A stretch of DNA of 64,000 nucleotides from CBDCVY01 sp965223245 (GCA_965223245.1 CBDCVY010000013.1:3038001-3102000), one strand, 5' to 3'; counted from the stretch's first letter, positions 1-9,581 are shown. Numbers and translations: made by a program. The notes: generated from the sequence alone by a model not told the origin.

Positions 1-1
1 A

Positions 2-445
2 AAAATGGATGGCAACTTACATCTTGATTTTAAAATTGGCCAAGCAGATTCTAAAAACCGTGTCAACTTGGACCAATTGTCCTCAAAAATCAATATCACC
101 AGAATTGGGAGAGAGGTGCTTGACCGGGTACTCATATTTATTGACCCTGAAGAAAGCAAACCAGCAATAGTCGATACACGGGCAAAGTTAAAACTGGCTT
201 CCCCTAGAAAAGTCGCCCTGGAACTAGAAAATGGAAATATAAGTGTTGCCGTCTGGTTATATAATAAATTAATAGGAGGAATTCTTAAGGCACCTGAGTT
301 AAAACGGGTCCCAATAACACGCTTAAAACCCTTTCGAGATTTTGCGGAAAACCTCCAGACACTCCGAAAATTTCAATCAGCATTACAATACTTAAGTGCC
401 AAAGGTATATCATTTGACGAACAAGGAAATATAACAGTGTACTAA
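2..445 (+). CDS. C-terminal part of an unrecognised protein, cut by the window edge
   Basis: The reading frame is open to the left edge, so the ATG at position 5 need not be the start. The visible 146 residues have no signal peptide and no membrane segment. They alternate beta-like and basic stretches and end in a short amphipathic helix and ITVY. The texture recalls the C-terminus of large AsmA/TamB-like envelope proteins, but no motif proves that. The next gene is on the other strand and no clear hairpin lies in the 26 bp between them. Function unknown. Confidence 0.6.
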   Translation, partial: KMDGNLHLDFKIGQADSKNRVNLDQLSSKINITRIGREVLDRVLIFIDPEESKPAIVDTRAKLKLASPRKVALELENGNISVAVWLYNKLIGGILKAPELKRVPITRLKPFRDFAENLQTLRKFQSALQYLSAKGISFDEQGNITVY

Positions 446-471
446 GTTTTCCCACAAATCAAGATTATTCA

Positions 472-900
472 CTACTCCTTTTTATTATTTTTCTTTTCTT
501 CTGCTTTTCTTTTTTCAGATCTTTCTTTTAAATTCTTTTTATCTTTATCAATCGAATTTTGCATATGATCAGAAGACTTTTGAAACCGGCCTTTCATTTT
601 GTTTAAAAACTTACGTCCTTCAGATTGCTTTTCTCCGGATTTCTTGTTAGAAGCCTCAGCTTTAGCTTTTGCATCTTTTCTTTTTTGCTCTGCCTTTGCC
701 TGGGCTCCCATTTTCTTTTCTTGGGCATTTTCTTTATTTTCATTATCTTTTCCCTGGAGCTTTTTTTTCAGCTTTTGAAATAAGGTAGGTTTCTCTTCCG
801 CATCTTTTGACACCTCATCAGCACACAAAGGACTATTTACCACTAATCCTAATACAAGAAAAACCGACAAAACCCGAAACAAAATTTTAGAACGCTTCAT
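472..900 (-). CDS. Lys-rich exported protein of unknown function
   Basis: A 142-residue protein with a Sec signal peptide (MKRSKILFRVLSVFLVLGLV, cleavage probably near SPLCA-DE). The rest is highly charged and helical, dominated by Lys, Glu and Ala, and should be extended or coiled-coil in the periplasm. I start it at the ATG at 900: an in-frame ATG twelve bases upstream exists, but its codons contain the GGAGGG that serves as ribosome binding site for the inner ATG. It shares composition and orientation with the Lys/Glu-rich gene at 1071-2381, 170 bp upstream, so the two may work together. No enzyme motif seen. Confidence 0.7.
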   Translation of the reverse strand: MKRSKILFRVLSVFLVLGLVVNSPLCADEVSKDAEEKPTLFQKLKKKLQGKDNENKENAQEKKMGAQAKAEQKRKDAKAKAEASNKKSGEKQSEGRKFLNKMKGRFQKSSDHMQNSIDKDKKNLKERSEKRKAEEKKNNKKE

Positions 901-1070
901 ATAACCCTCCATTTTTTAATTCTAATTTTATTTTCCCAAGATTACTTCAATAAAAAGGACTTATCAACCTATTTCACGGGACTATAAAGTTAGGTGAGTT
1001 AACCATTTATTTTTTTACGTTCTAGAGGATAGAAGAATATCTAAACTTTTTAATAACAAACTAAAGTGCT

Positions 1071-2381
1071 CTAAGGTGTTGGCTGTTGAGCGATTTGGTT
1101 TTCTTTTTTATCTTCTAGGGGAGAAATCAGATTCTGGATAGTCTTTTCAATGAAATTTTTTTCTGTTTTTCCATTTCCAGAAATCTCATTTTCAGGTTTT
1201 GAAGTCGCCACATTTAATTTTTCTTTTTTTAAGGCTTTCTCTTTTTTGACTTTGTCTGTATCACTGGAAGGAGTTAAGGCTTGAATCGTTTTCTCAATTA
1301 TTCCAGGCTCTTCTTTATCTTTACCTTTTTCTTTGTTCTTATCTTTTTCATGAACTTTATCTTTGCTTTTTTCTTTAAGGACCGCTTTTTTCACTTCATT
1401 TTTTTTCTTTTCCGTACCTTTGGTTTTTTCTTTTTTGACTTTGTCTGTATCACTGGAAGGAGTTAAGGCTTGAATCGTCTTCTCAATTATTCCAGGCTCT
1501 TCTTTATCTTTACCTTTTTCTTTGTTTTTATCTTTTTCTTTTAGCTCCTCATTTTTCACCACAACCTTTTTCTTTTCTTTTTTCAGTTGCTTATTATCTT
1601 TTTTAGAATTCGAAGAATTATTTTTCTCTTTATCATCTTCTAAGGGAGAAACCAAAGTTTGAATAGTTTTTTCAATCAGCGATTTTTCTTCCATTTTTGG
1701 AGGAGCTTCATTGTCACTATTCTCCGTTGATACTTCCGCCTTTTTCGACTTATCGTCCTCCAAAGGAGAAATTATGGTCTGAATGGTTTTTTCAATAAAA
1801 GATTTCTCTTCTTTAGGAAGTGAGGCTTCATTTTTTTCTATGGGTTCCTTATTATCTACAATTTCTTTCGTTTCAGGGTCTGTCTGATTTGATTGAGGTT
1901 CAGCTACTTTCTTATCCTCATCCTTATTCACTAATTTGTTAAAAGCTTTTTCTATTAGACCCTCTTTTTCTTTTTTATTAGCATTTCCGGTCGCTGGTTT
2001 TTCTACTGAAGATTCTTCAGCGTTATCACTTTCTGAAAATTCTTCTGTCTGTTTTTTTTCTTTATCCTCTGGTGTCACCGCCAACTTTTCAAAAACTTTT
2101 TTTAATACATTGCCATCTTTTTCTTTGTTATCAGTTTTATCTTCTGAGGATGCAATATTTTCAGATTCTTCTTCTACCAAACCTTTGGCAAGAGAGTCCT
2201 GCGGCGCATTACCAAAAACTTTTTCAACAATTTCTTCTTTAATAACATCTATAACAGATTTAGATTTCTCTTCTGCTTTAGATAGTTCCGGCATCCCTAA
2301 GTTAATAGTAAATCCAAGAACTAATACCAATGAAGTTTGGATTAAAGTTTTACTTATTTTTTTCAATTGGGAATTCAACAT
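1071..2381 (-). CDS. Exported Lys/Glu-rich repeat protein
   Basis: A 436-residue protein with an N-terminal signal peptide (hydrophobic core LIQTSLVLVLGFTINLG, likely cleaved after SKAEE). The mature part is low-complexity and charged, punctuated by a helix motif of the form [F/L/I]IEKTIQxL followed by SPLEDDK or SSDTDK. I count five good copies and three weaker N-terminal ones. Two adjacent copies share 108 bp of almost identical DNA 189 bp apart, so the gene has expanded recently by tandem duplication. No catalytic motif. It could be a periplasmic scaffold or a cell-wall- or nucleic-acid-binding polyelectrolyte; this is a guess from charge alone. Confidence 0.7.
   Translation of the reverse strand: MLNSQLKKISKTLIQTSLVLVLGFTINLGMPELSKAEEKSKSVIDVIKEEIVEKVFGNAPQDSLAKGLVEEESENIASSEDKTDNKEKDGNVLKKVFEKLAVTPEDKEKKQTEEFSESDNAEESSVEKPATGNANKKEKEGLIEKAFNKLVNKDEDKKVAEPQSNQTDPETKEIVDNKEPIEKNEASLPKEEKSFIEKTIQTIISPLEDDKSKKAEVSTENSDNEAPPKMEEKSLIEKTIQTLVSPLEDDKEKNNSSNSKKDNKQLKKEKKKVVVKNEELKEKDKNKEKGKDKEEPGIIEKTIQALTPSSDTDKVKKEKTKGTEKKKNEVKKAVLKEKSKDKVHEKDKNKEKGKDKEEPGIIEKTIQALTPSSDTDKVKKEKALKKEKLNVATSKPENEISGNGKTEKNFIEKTIQNLISPLEDKKENQIAQQPTP
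1242..1538 (-). repeat. 108-bp direct repeat inside the Lys/Glu-rich gene
   Basis: Positions 1242-1349 and 1431-1538 match over 108 bp with two differences by eye. The offset is 189 bp, exactly 63 codons, so the frame is kept. Each copy encodes the PGIIEKTIQAL helix, the SSDTDKVKK tail and the preceding KDKNKEKGKDKEE run. The near identity of the DNA, not only of the protein, indicates recent duplication and a site prone to length change. Confidence 0.85.
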
Positions 2382-2531
2382 GTCAACTTTTTTATGGTTT
2401 ACATTAATTGTTTATATAAAAGTATAACTCATTCATTCTGCATTTCTACAAAAAAAGCACTTTTTTCTTTGAAAAATTTTTTCATTCTAATCTTTTATAA
2501 AAAGGGCAGTTACATCAAGGATTAAAACTTC

Positions 2532-3458
2532 TTGAAATCCTATTTCAATTTGTTCACAATGGCTCAAACCCAATTAATGGCGAGGATTCTAATGCTAGCG
2601 TTTGCAAAAGACATTACAAAAACCGATCATACTCATCCTGAAGAAGCGGAAAATGAAAAGCTGAAGAAATATATGCAATATCAGCGGCAAATTAATCATG
2701 AAAAACTAATTTACCATTCACTCGACCACGCGAAGTCTAACCTTTATAACGTGATAAATGATGCAAGGGGAGAAATAGAACCCATCAGATCGTTTACACA
2801 AAAATTCTTTCCTGTATCCAGTGAATATGCAGATGGTGACACATTAATATTAATGCTTAGAAAACTAATCAATGCTCATAACACCACCAATAATTGGTAT
2901 CGAATAAATCATTTTTATTATGGATTGGTATATGATTGCCTGGCACAATTTGTAAAAACTTATAACCGCCTAATTACAGAGTCTCCCGAAAAAGCTGAAG
3001 AACTTGGCATTTCAAAAGATATTGAAATCGATTTCGATGATTGGGTACGTTTATATTTTCATGATTTGGATTTTTTAATTGGTAAGCCTATGAGTTATAC
3101 TCATTTCACTTTTCGAAAACGAAATCAGGCAATAGAACAGTTTTTAAAAAACCAGACTAAAGAAGGAAAGTCTAAGGAAGAGGCTGTAGAGACTGCAGGA
3201 AAAGAGTTTAATATTGCCTTGGAAGCCCAAAAAATTATCCTAGGAAAAACTGCTGATCAAAAGGATTTAGAATTATTTTTTACTTCAGCTGAGAATCCTA
3301 TCTACCAATTTCTTTATGACCTGAACTCTGAAGAAGGGTTTATGGATGGAGAATCCCTCATCGATCATTCCTACTTTTTAGCCCATCAATTAAAAGGGTT
3401 GGATGAAACTGAAGCTGAATCCGTTGTAAATGAAATTGAGAAACTTTCAAAGCACTAA
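2532..3458 (+). CDS. Helical cytoplasmic protein of unknown function
   Basis: Not recognised. The 308-residue product lacks a signal peptide and is mostly helical and acidic, with aromatic-rich central segments (NNWYRINHFYYGLVYDC, VRLYFHDLDFLIGKPMSY) and a helical charged C-terminus. The frame opens with TTG at 2532, about ten bases after AAGGA; an ATG at 2559 (MAQTQLMARILML) is an alternative without a clear ribosome binding site. It stands alone between reverse-strand genes and hflK, with 90 bp before hflK, so it could be co-transcribed with that operon. Confidence 0.6.
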   Translation: MKSYFNLFTMAQTQLMARILMLAFAKDITKTDHTHPEEAENEKLKKYMQYQRQINHEKLIYHSLDHAKSNLYNVINDARGEIEPIRSFTQKFFPVSSEYADGDTLILMLRKLINAHNTTNNWYRINHFYYGLVYDCLAQFVKTYNRLITESPEKAEELGISKDIEIDFDDWVRLYFHDLDFLIGKPMSYTHFTFRKRNQAIEQFLKNQTKEGKSKEEAVETAGKEFNIALEAQKIILGKTADQKDLELFFTSAENPIYQFLYDLNSEEGFMDGESLIDHSYFLAHQLKGLDETEAESVVNEIEKLSKH

Positions 3459-3549
3459 AAACGTGATACACTTAAACTGATTGATTTTAAGGTAGTCACT
3501 GATTAATTTTTCTACCCACACAACTCTCATTTAAGGAGCAAATATATAA

Positions 3550-4623
3550 ATGGCTTGGGACGATATACATGCACCCGGTGGCCCATCCGAAAGACCTCGA
3601 GGATCTGGAGGGGGTCAACAAGGAGGCCCTCCCGGAGGTGGCGGTGAAGGAGGTCCTCAATTTCAAATGCCTCAATTCAAAGTACCTAAAATAAAACCTT
3701 CCTCCATAATTACAGCATTTATAGTTTTATTGTTGATTTGGATTGTACCTAGCATTGCCTATTTTGTAGAACAGGATGAAGAAGGAGTTGTTACACGATT
3801 TGGCAAATATGTCCGTACGGAGCAACCGGGTCTTCATTTTAAATTGCCTTCTCCTATCGAGCATGCCTATACTCCAAAAGTTAAAAAGATTCGGCGAGCT
3901 ACAGTAGGTTTTCGTGACCGAGGTCAAGGTCAAGAACAAGATGTTCCAAATGAATCTATGATGCTCACGGGTGATGAAAATATAGTGGATATTGATTTGG
4001 TCGTTCAATATCACATCATTGATGCCAAAAACTATCTCTTCAATGTTAAAAACCAAGCACAGGCGGTACATGATGTAGCAGAAACGGCAATTCGTGGAAT
4101 TATTGGCAACAAAAAAATTGATGAGGCCTTGACCACCGGAAAAGCTGAAATTCAAATTATGTTGAAAGACCAAATGCAAGCAATTTTGGATAAATATGAA
4201 TCCGGTATTGGAATTGTTACAACTCAATTGAAAGAAGTAAATCCTCCTTCTCCAGTGGCAGGGTCATTTAAAGATGTTGTCAATGCCAAAGAAGATAAAG
4301 AGAAAATGATCAATGATGCTCAAGGATATCGAAATGCAGTGATTCCGGAAGCACGTGGAAAGTCGGCACAAATAATTGCAAATGCCCAGGCATATAGGGA
4401 AGAAGTGATTAAGAGGTCCCAAGGTGATGTCTCTCGATTCATGGCTCAGTATAAGGAATATGTAAAAGCTCCTGAGGTCACTCGAAAACGGATATATTTA
4501 GAAACCATGGAAGAGGTTTTCCCTAATGTGAATAAATTTATCATGGGAAAGAAAGGAAGCGGTGTGCTTCCTATATTGCCTTTAAATAAAAACCTCGAAA
4601 ATGCCTTGGGGCAATCAAAATAA
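3550..4623 (+). CDS. hflK: HflK, SPFH-domain regulator of the FtsH protease
   Basis: Membrane-anchored half of the HflKC complex, which surrounds FtsH and modulates degradation of membrane proteins. The N-terminus is the Gly/Pro-rich stretch typical of HflK (about residues 10-37), followed by one transmembrane helix (about 52-72) and the SPFH/band-7 domain starting at EEGVVTRFGKY and PGLHFKLP. A helical region rich in Ala, Glu and Arg (AQGYRNAVIPEARGKSAQII) follows. Length 357 is usual. The start is supported by AAGGAG about eleven bases upstream. hflC follows after 31 bp in the same direction, the standard order. Confidence 0.95.
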   Translation: MAWDDIHAPGGPSERPRGSGGGQQGGPPGGGGEGGPQFQMPQFKVPKIKPSSIITAFIVLLLIWIVPSIAYFVEQDEEGVVTRFGKYVRTEQPGLHFKLPSPIEHAYTPKVKKIRRATVGFRDRGQGQEQDVPNESMMLTGDENIVDIDLVVQYHIIDAKNYLFNVKNQAQAVHDVAETAIRGIIGNKKIDEALTTGKAEIQIMLKDQMQAILDKYESGIGIVTTQLKEVNPPSPVAGSFKDVVNAKEDKEKMINDAQGYRNAVIPEARGKSAQIIANAQAYREEVIKRSQGDVSRFMAQYKEYVKAPEVTRKRIYLETMEEVFPNVNKFIMGKKGSGVLPILPLNKNLENALGQSK

Positions 4624-4654
4624 ATTCTTAAATATTTTTTTATATGGTTAATTC

Positions 4655-5503
4655 ATGAAACAATCCACAATTTTTATATTGGTTATTTTTATTGTCATTG
4701 TCTACAGTTCTCTGTTTACGGTAAACATGACTCAAAATGCCATTGTTTTACAGCTTCAAGAATACAAGAAAACCATCACAGAACCTGGGCTATACTTTAA
4801 AATTCCATTCATCCAGGATGTGAAATATTTCACAAAAAGATTGTTAGTATTGGATGCAGCTCCTGCCGATGTCATTACAAAAGATAAAAAAACAATGCTC
4901 ATTGACAATTACTCAATGTGGCGTATCAAAGACCCACTTTTATTTCTTAGAACGGTAAGGACAGAGCGTGGCGGTGAATCACGTTTAGATGATATTATAA
5001 AATCGGAACTGAGAGTCGAATTAGGAACACATGAATTAATTGAAGTGGTAACCAGTACTCGAGAAATTATTATGGAAAAAGTTGCGCAGGAATCCAATAA
5101 AAAAGCAGAAGAATATGGAATTGAAGTCATCGATGTTAGGATTAAACGGGCCGACCTTCCTGATGACAATGCTAATAAAGTATTTAATCGAATGCGCTCT
5201 GAACGTGAACGAATAGCAAAAAAATATCGTTCTGAAGGAAAAGAGGAAGCGACAAAAATTCGAGCGACTACCGATAAAGATAAAGTTATTTTAATCGCCG
5301 AGGCCTATAAAAAAGAACAGATGATTCGTGGTGATGGAGACGGACAGGCCACTAAAATTTATGCGGATGCTTTTAACAAAGATCCAAAGTTTTATGCATT
5401 TATGCGGTCCATGCAGGCATATAAAAATTCATTAAAAACTGATACTACAGTGTTATTGAACGAAGATTCAGATTTCTTAGAATTTTTAAATAAATCACAA
5501 TAG
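4655..5503 (+). CDS. hflC: HflC, partner SPFH protein of HflK
   Basis: A 282-residue SPFH protein with an uncleaved N-terminal membrane helix (about residues 4-24) and a periplasmic band-7 domain. Recognisable HflC features are the opening segment MTQNAIVLQLQEYKKTITEPG, the central GTHELIEVVTSTREII and the conserved YGIEVIDVRIKRADLP with MRSERERIAKKYRSEG. With HflK it forms the cage around FtsH. It follows hflK by 31 bp, so the two are surely one operon. trkA follows after 38 bp and may be read through. Confidence 0.95.
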   Translation: MKQSTIFILVIFIVIVYSSLFTVNMTQNAIVLQLQEYKKTITEPGLYFKIPFIQDVKYFTKRLLVLDAAPADVITKDKKTMLIDNYSMWRIKDPLLFLRTVRTERGGESRLDDIIKSELRVELGTHELIEVVTSTREIIMEKVAQESNKKAEEYGIEVIDVRIKRADLPDDNANKVFNRMRSERERIAKKYRSEGKEEATKIRATTDKDKVILIAEAYKKEQMIRGDGDGQATKIYADAFNKDPKFYAFMRSMQAYKNSLKTDTTVLLNEDSDFLEFLNKSQ

Positions 5504-5541
5504 CAAGTAATACCTAAAATTCTTTTCTTATTTAATTCCTC

Positions 5542-6909
5542 ATGAATATTTTGATCGTGGGCGCAGGAATTGTAGGGTTTAATTTGGCCCAGGAACTTTC
5601 CCATGAAGGCCATAATATCTCTATTGTGGATGATGATTCCCACCGAATAAAACTCATATCAGATAAGCTCGACGTATTGGCCATACATGGTAATGGCTGC
5701 TTCCCAAGTGTTCTTGTAAAAGCTAAAATTAAAGATGCGGAAATGGTTATTTCCGTGACCGATAAAGATGAAATAAATTTAATGGTATGCTTTTTAGCCC
5801 ATAAATTTAATATTCAACAAAAATTTGCTCGCCTTCGGAGCTTAGAACTTACGGGAGAAACCAAAATATTTCATCCGGAGGAACTATTTGTTGACCATGC
5901 TATAAATCCTGGAGAAATTATTATTGATAATATCCAAAAGATTATTAAAACTCCTGGAGCGGTCAACGTTGCAAATTTTGCTGAGGGAGAAATTTTACTT
6001 CGTGGTTTTGACGTTACAGAGACTGCCCCACTTGCAAATAAAATAATTAGTGAAATACGAGAATTATGTGAATTCAATTCTTTTTTAGTAGTATCCATAG
6101 TTCGCGATGGTAATTTAATCATTCCAAAATATGAGGACAAAATATGCGCGGGAGATAAAATTTATATCTTGGTTCATCGTGATTTCCTTCCTCTAGTTTT
6201 ACCCATGTTTAATAAAACCGCCGATGAAATTCAAAAAGTAATCATGTTTGGAGCAAATTCAATATCGATTCACTTAGCCAAAGCACTTGAAAAATCCATT
6301 CGAGATGTTTCAATTATCGAACCAGATTTGGAAAATGCTAATTGGGCAGCTGATGAACTTGAGAGCACAGTAATCCTACATGGAACTGGAACTGATCCTG
6401 ATTTGCACAACGATATAAATATGCAGGATGCGGACTTATTTTTATCTCTTTCCGATGATGACGAACTGAATATTCTTTCTGCTCTTCTTGGAAAAAAGCA
6501 TGGTGCAAAAAGAGTGGTAGTAATTACACAAGATCCAGACTACCTTCCCATTTTGGATTCCATTGGAATGGACATCACTATTAACCCACGTTTAATTACA
6601 ATTTCTGCAATTCTAAGCCACCTGCGAAAAGGACAAGTAGTGAATGTCCATAAACTCATTGAAGAAGAAGCTGAAGTTTTAGAAATCGTGACCAATTCCG
6701 AATCTGCCGCCATAGGAAAAGCAATTAACCAACTCAAAATGCCCCAAGAAGCAATTATTGGCGCCATATTAAGGCATGGAGAAATGATTGTTCCAAGCGG
6801 CAAAACCATAATTGAGGCAGAAGACACGGTTATATTAGTCACTCTCCCTAATTCTATTGAAAAGATCGAAAAAATTTTCGGTCGTAAAACCTCCTTTTTT
6901 CTAGGATGA
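5542..6909 (+). CDS. trkA: TrkA, NAD-binding gating subunit of the Trk potassium channel
   Basis: Cytoplasmic regulator of TrkH-type potassium uptake. It has the duplicated layout of full-length TrkA in 455 residues: RCK_N with the Rossmann motif GAGIVG (about 7-12) and the acidic end of beta-2 (VDDD), RCK_C, then a second RCK_N and RCK_C. In the second half the glycine motif is altered to FGANSIS, so nucleotide binding there may be weaker. The stop overlaps the start of trkH in ATGA (6906-6909), which indicates translational coupling and a shared operon. Upstream hflC is 38 bp away. Confidence 0.93.
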   Translation: MNILIVGAGIVGFNLAQELSHEGHNISIVDDDSHRIKLISDKLDVLAIHGNGCFPSVLVKAKIKDAEMVISVTDKDEINLMVCFLAHKFNIQQKFARLRSLELTGETKIFHPEELFVDHAINPGEIIIDNIQKIIKTPGAVNVANFAEGEILLRGFDVTETAPLANKIISEIRELCEFNSFLVVSIVRDGNLIIPKYEDKICAGDKIYILVHRDFLPLVLPMFNKTADEIQKVIMFGANSISIHLAKALEKSIRDVSIIEPDLENANWAADELESTVILHGTGTDPDLHNDINMQDADLFLSLSDDDELNILSALLGKKHGAKRVVVITQDPDYLPILDSIGMDITINPRLITISAILSHLRKGQVVNVHKLIEEEAEVLEIVTNSESAAIGKAINQLKMPQEAIIGAILRHGEMIVPSGKTIIEAEDTVILVTLPNSIEKIEKIFGRKTSFFLG

Positions 6910-8381
6910 ATATAAAAGCGATCTTCAATGTTATAGGTCTTCTTCTTATTTTACTTTCCGGGATATTCATTCTTCCCATTGCTGTTGCTTTTTATTTTAA
7001 AGATCCCGCCTTAGATGGATTTCATAGTCCTTTAGCCGCTTTTATATTCACTTCTTTGTCATCAGGAATAGCGGGTTTTATACTTTGGAGAGCATTGCCT
7101 TCAGGCTTAGAAAAACTTCGAGACCGAGAAGGGTTCGCCATTGTTGGTTTAGCTTGGATATTTATTTCTTTATTTGGTGCTCTTCCATTCTACCTTACTG
7201 GTTCCACTCTAGAATTTGTAGATGCCTACTTTGAAAGTATGAGTGGTTTTACAACCACTGGTGCTTCTATTTTGACCAACATTGATTCACTTTCTAAAGG
7301 AATTTTATTTTGGCGCAATCTAATGCAATGGATGGGGGGAATGGGAATAATAATGTTGTCTTTAGCAATTTTTCCCGCGTTAGGAATTGGAAGTTTCCAC
7401 CTATTTAAAGCCGAAATTCCTGGAGGCTCAACCGTTGAACGCATGCAGCCTCGCTTAGCCGAAACAGCCAAGGTTCTCTGGAAAACCTATGTAGCATTAA
7501 CAATTTTAGAAATAATTTTATTAAAAGCTGGGGGTATGGATTGGTTTGATGCAATTTGCCATACATTTTCAACCGTTGCTACGGGTGGATTTTCTACTCA
7601 CCAGGCAAGCATTGGCCATTTCAACAATCTGTATTTTGAATGCATAATAATTCTTTTTATGTTCATGGGCGGAATCAACTTCGCATTGCATTACCAATTT
7701 TTTGTTAACCGGAATATCGGTGCTGTATTTGCAAATCCTGAATTTCGATTTTATGTCCTCATGGTCCTAATTTGCACAGCCATTGCTACTTATGGTCTTT
7801 GGGATGGCCAAAACCAGGCAAGCCTTATTCAATCCTTGAGAAGAGCTGCTTTTAACGTGGTCAGCATTAATACCACAACCGGATATGCAACAGATGACTT
7901 TAATCTTTGGCCGGATTATTTAAGAATGATGATGGTTGGACTTATGATGGTTGGGGGATGTGCGGGCTCAACAAGTGGCTCATTTAAGGTGATTAGAGTC
8001 ATTGTAATTTTGAAAGTCATTTATAGAGAGTTACAAAAATTGGTTCATCCCCGCGCTATCATTCGAATTAAGGTTGGTAAACGAGCGCTCGATCCGGATC
8101 ATGTTACCAATGTAATGGCACTATCAGGTTTGTTTTTGGGACTTTCGGCTTTAGGTTTTTTACTTTTGTCTTTAATGGGTGTTGATATGACAACTTCTAT
8201 TACTGCATCCATCGCTTCTATTTTTAATATCGGTCCGGGTTTAGGACAAGTTGGACCCGCAGGGCATTATGCCGATTTGCCGAATATGGGAAAATGGATT
8301 TTAATCCTTTGGATGCTTATGGGACGATTGGAAATATATGGAATCATGCTCCTGTTTTTACCTATTACATGGAAAAAGTAA
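6906..8381 (+). CDS. trkH: TrkH, potassium-translocating membrane subunit
   Basis: Channel subunit of the Trk system, 491 residues with about ten to twelve membrane segments arranged as four M1-P-M2 repeats. The four selectivity loops can be read: TTTGASI, STVATGGFST, NTTTGYAT and FNIGPGLG, each with the single filter glycine typical of TrkH/KtrB. The loop GGCAGSTSGSFK matches the conserved gate loop after the third repeat. Start overlaps the trkA stop by four bases. A hairpin about 60 bp downstream probably ends the operon. Confidence 0.95.
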   Translation: MNIKAIFNVIGLLLILLSGIFILPIAVAFYFKDPALDGFHSPLAAFIFTSLSSGIAGFILWRALPSGLEKLRDREGFAIVGLAWIFISLFGALPFYLTGSTLEFVDAYFESMSGFTTTGASILTNIDSLSKGILFWRNLMQWMGGMGIIMLSLAIFPALGIGSFHLFKAEIPGGSTVERMQPRLAETAKVLWKTYVALTILEIILLKAGGMDWFDAICHTFSTVATGGFSTHQASIGHFNNLYFECIIILFMFMGGINFALHYQFFVNRNIGAVFANPEFRFYVLMVLICTAIATYGLWDGQNQASLIQSLRRAAFNVVSINTTTGYATDDFNLWPDYLRMMMVGLMMVGGCAGSTSGSFKVIRVIVILKVIYRELQKLVHPRAIIRIKVGKRALDPDHVTNVMALSGLFLGLSALGFLLLSLMGVDMTTSITASIASIFNIGPGLGQVGPAGHYADLPNMGKWILILWMLMGRLEIYGIMLLFLPITWKK

Positions 8382-8440
8382 ATGGCATATTTGAGTTAAT
8401 TTTAAATTTTGTAAAGTTCAGAATTATTCTTTTTAAAAAA

Positions 8441-8490
8441 ATTGAGGTGGCCTTTCCATATTTCTGACCACCCCAATCCTTATTTTAATT
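8441..8490. terminator. Bidirectional intrinsic terminator between trkH and the exported repeat gene
   Basis: An imperfect 12-bp stem (left arm 8441-8452, right arm 8466-8477, two mismatches, about 13-nt loop). Read forward it ends trkH and is followed by TTATTTTAATTTTG. Read in reverse it is followed by seven T (complement of AAAAAAA just left of 8441), a better tract, but this side lies 3' of the reverse gene ending at 8520. It fits a shared terminator for two convergent transcripts. Confidence 0.6.
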
Positions 8491-8519
8491 TTGTAAAGTT
8501 AAGTTAATAAAAGACCTCT

Positions 8520-9581
8520 CTAGCGCTCAGCCCTCATTTCTTCCAACCAAGGGAGAGCAATTTCCAAGGCTCTCAAAGTTTCTGCAGTTAAGCCTCCTTG
8601 AGAAAGGTTATTATCTTTCTGGAATTTTAAGATGGCTTTTTGAGATCCTGTTCCCATGTCTCCATCTACAGAGCCCTTATAAAATCCCCTTTCTTTCAAA
8701 GAAGCTTGGATTTGCTTAATCAAATCAATGGTTATATTAGTTTCACACAAAACCGGTCTCCAGGCCATTCTCTCCTCGGACACTCTAACTACCTTGGTCA
8801 CAGTTTGGCTTTCTTCTGGAATAGGAATGTGATTTACCTTTGCAGGCTCCACCAATTTAGCTACTTTTTGTATTTTATATTCGGCTGGAATTTCAATTTT
8901 TCTGGTAGTTGGAGGATTAGTCATTACTTGTCTTTTAACAATCTTATATTCAGCTGGAATTTCAATTGTACGTGTTGTCACAGGTACTTTTAAAATTCTT
9001 TTAGATACTGTCTTATAAGTGGCTGGAATTTCTTTTAAACAAAGAATTTCTCCTGTGGTATGGTCAATTTTTTCAATTAGCCCATGCCCTTTTTCCCAAA
9101 TCACATGCGCAGGTTTATCTATCACTTGCTCAGTTACAGTTTCATATTGTGCAGGCACAACTTCCAACCGCTCGGACGCTTCTTTCACCAAAATATTTTC
9201 TTCAACCCATTCATAAGTCGCAGGAACTATTTCCAATCTCTCAGATGCTTCTTTAACTAAAACCTTTTCTTCAACAGTTTCGTAAACCGCAGGAATAATT
9301 TCTAACCGCTCAGATGCTTCTGATTTTAAAAGAGTAATAGTTTCGGTTTTATATTTCGCAGGAACCAAGACTCGGGTGTAACAACCGCCGGGACGTGGGT
9401 TGGGGGGAAATAATTCGGAGCCAGAATCAGCCCCTTGAGGTATATATTCAGTTCTTATTACTTGTCCGCTAATTTCACTTTCAATGGGTTCTGCAAACGC
9501 AAATGAGGACCCTACCAAAATTAAACCCACTGATAACAAACCCACTACTGATTTTTTCATAAAATATTTTGTCGGATTCAT
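8520..9581 (-). CDS. Exported PAxY-repeat protein with a C-terminal peptidoglycan-binding domain
   Basis: A 353-residue exported protein. The start is ATG 9581, just after GGGAGGAG; an upstream in-frame start at 9614 would place that ribosome binding site inside the gene. Signal peptide: MNPTKYFMKKSVVGLLSVGL and cleavage near SFAFA-EP. The body carries seven PAxY[E/K] motifs; three central units are regular 23-residue repeats (PAVYETVEEKVLVKEASERLE and two relatives), probably beta strands. The last 70 residues look like a PG_binding_1 domain (IKQIQASLKERGFYKGSVDG, then AILKFQKDNNL). It is likely a periplasmic protein held on the cell wall. Exact role unknown. Confidence 0.8.
   Translation of the reverse strand: MNPTKYFMKKSVVGLLSVGLILVGSSFAFAEPIESEISGQVIRTEYIPQGADSGSELFPPNPRPGGCYTRVLVPAKYKTETITLLKSEASERLEIIPAVYETVEEKVLVKEASERLEIVPATYEWVEENILVKEASERLEVVPAQYETVTEQVIDKPAHVIWEKGHGLIEKIDHTTGEILCLKEIPATYKTVSKRILKVPVTTRTIEIPAEYKIVKRQVMTNPPTTRKIEIPAEYKIQKVAKLVEPAKVNHIPIPEESQTVTKVVRVSEERMAWRPVLCETNITIDLIKQIQASLKERGFYKGSVDGDMGTGSQKAILKFQKDNNLSQGGLTAETLRALEIALPWLEEMRAER

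Noticed and set aside
1281..2427. Long open frames opposite the Lys/Glu-rich gene
   Set aside because: They are the complement of low-complexity AAA/GAA codons, giving Phe- and Ser-rich nonsense, and have no ribosome binding site.
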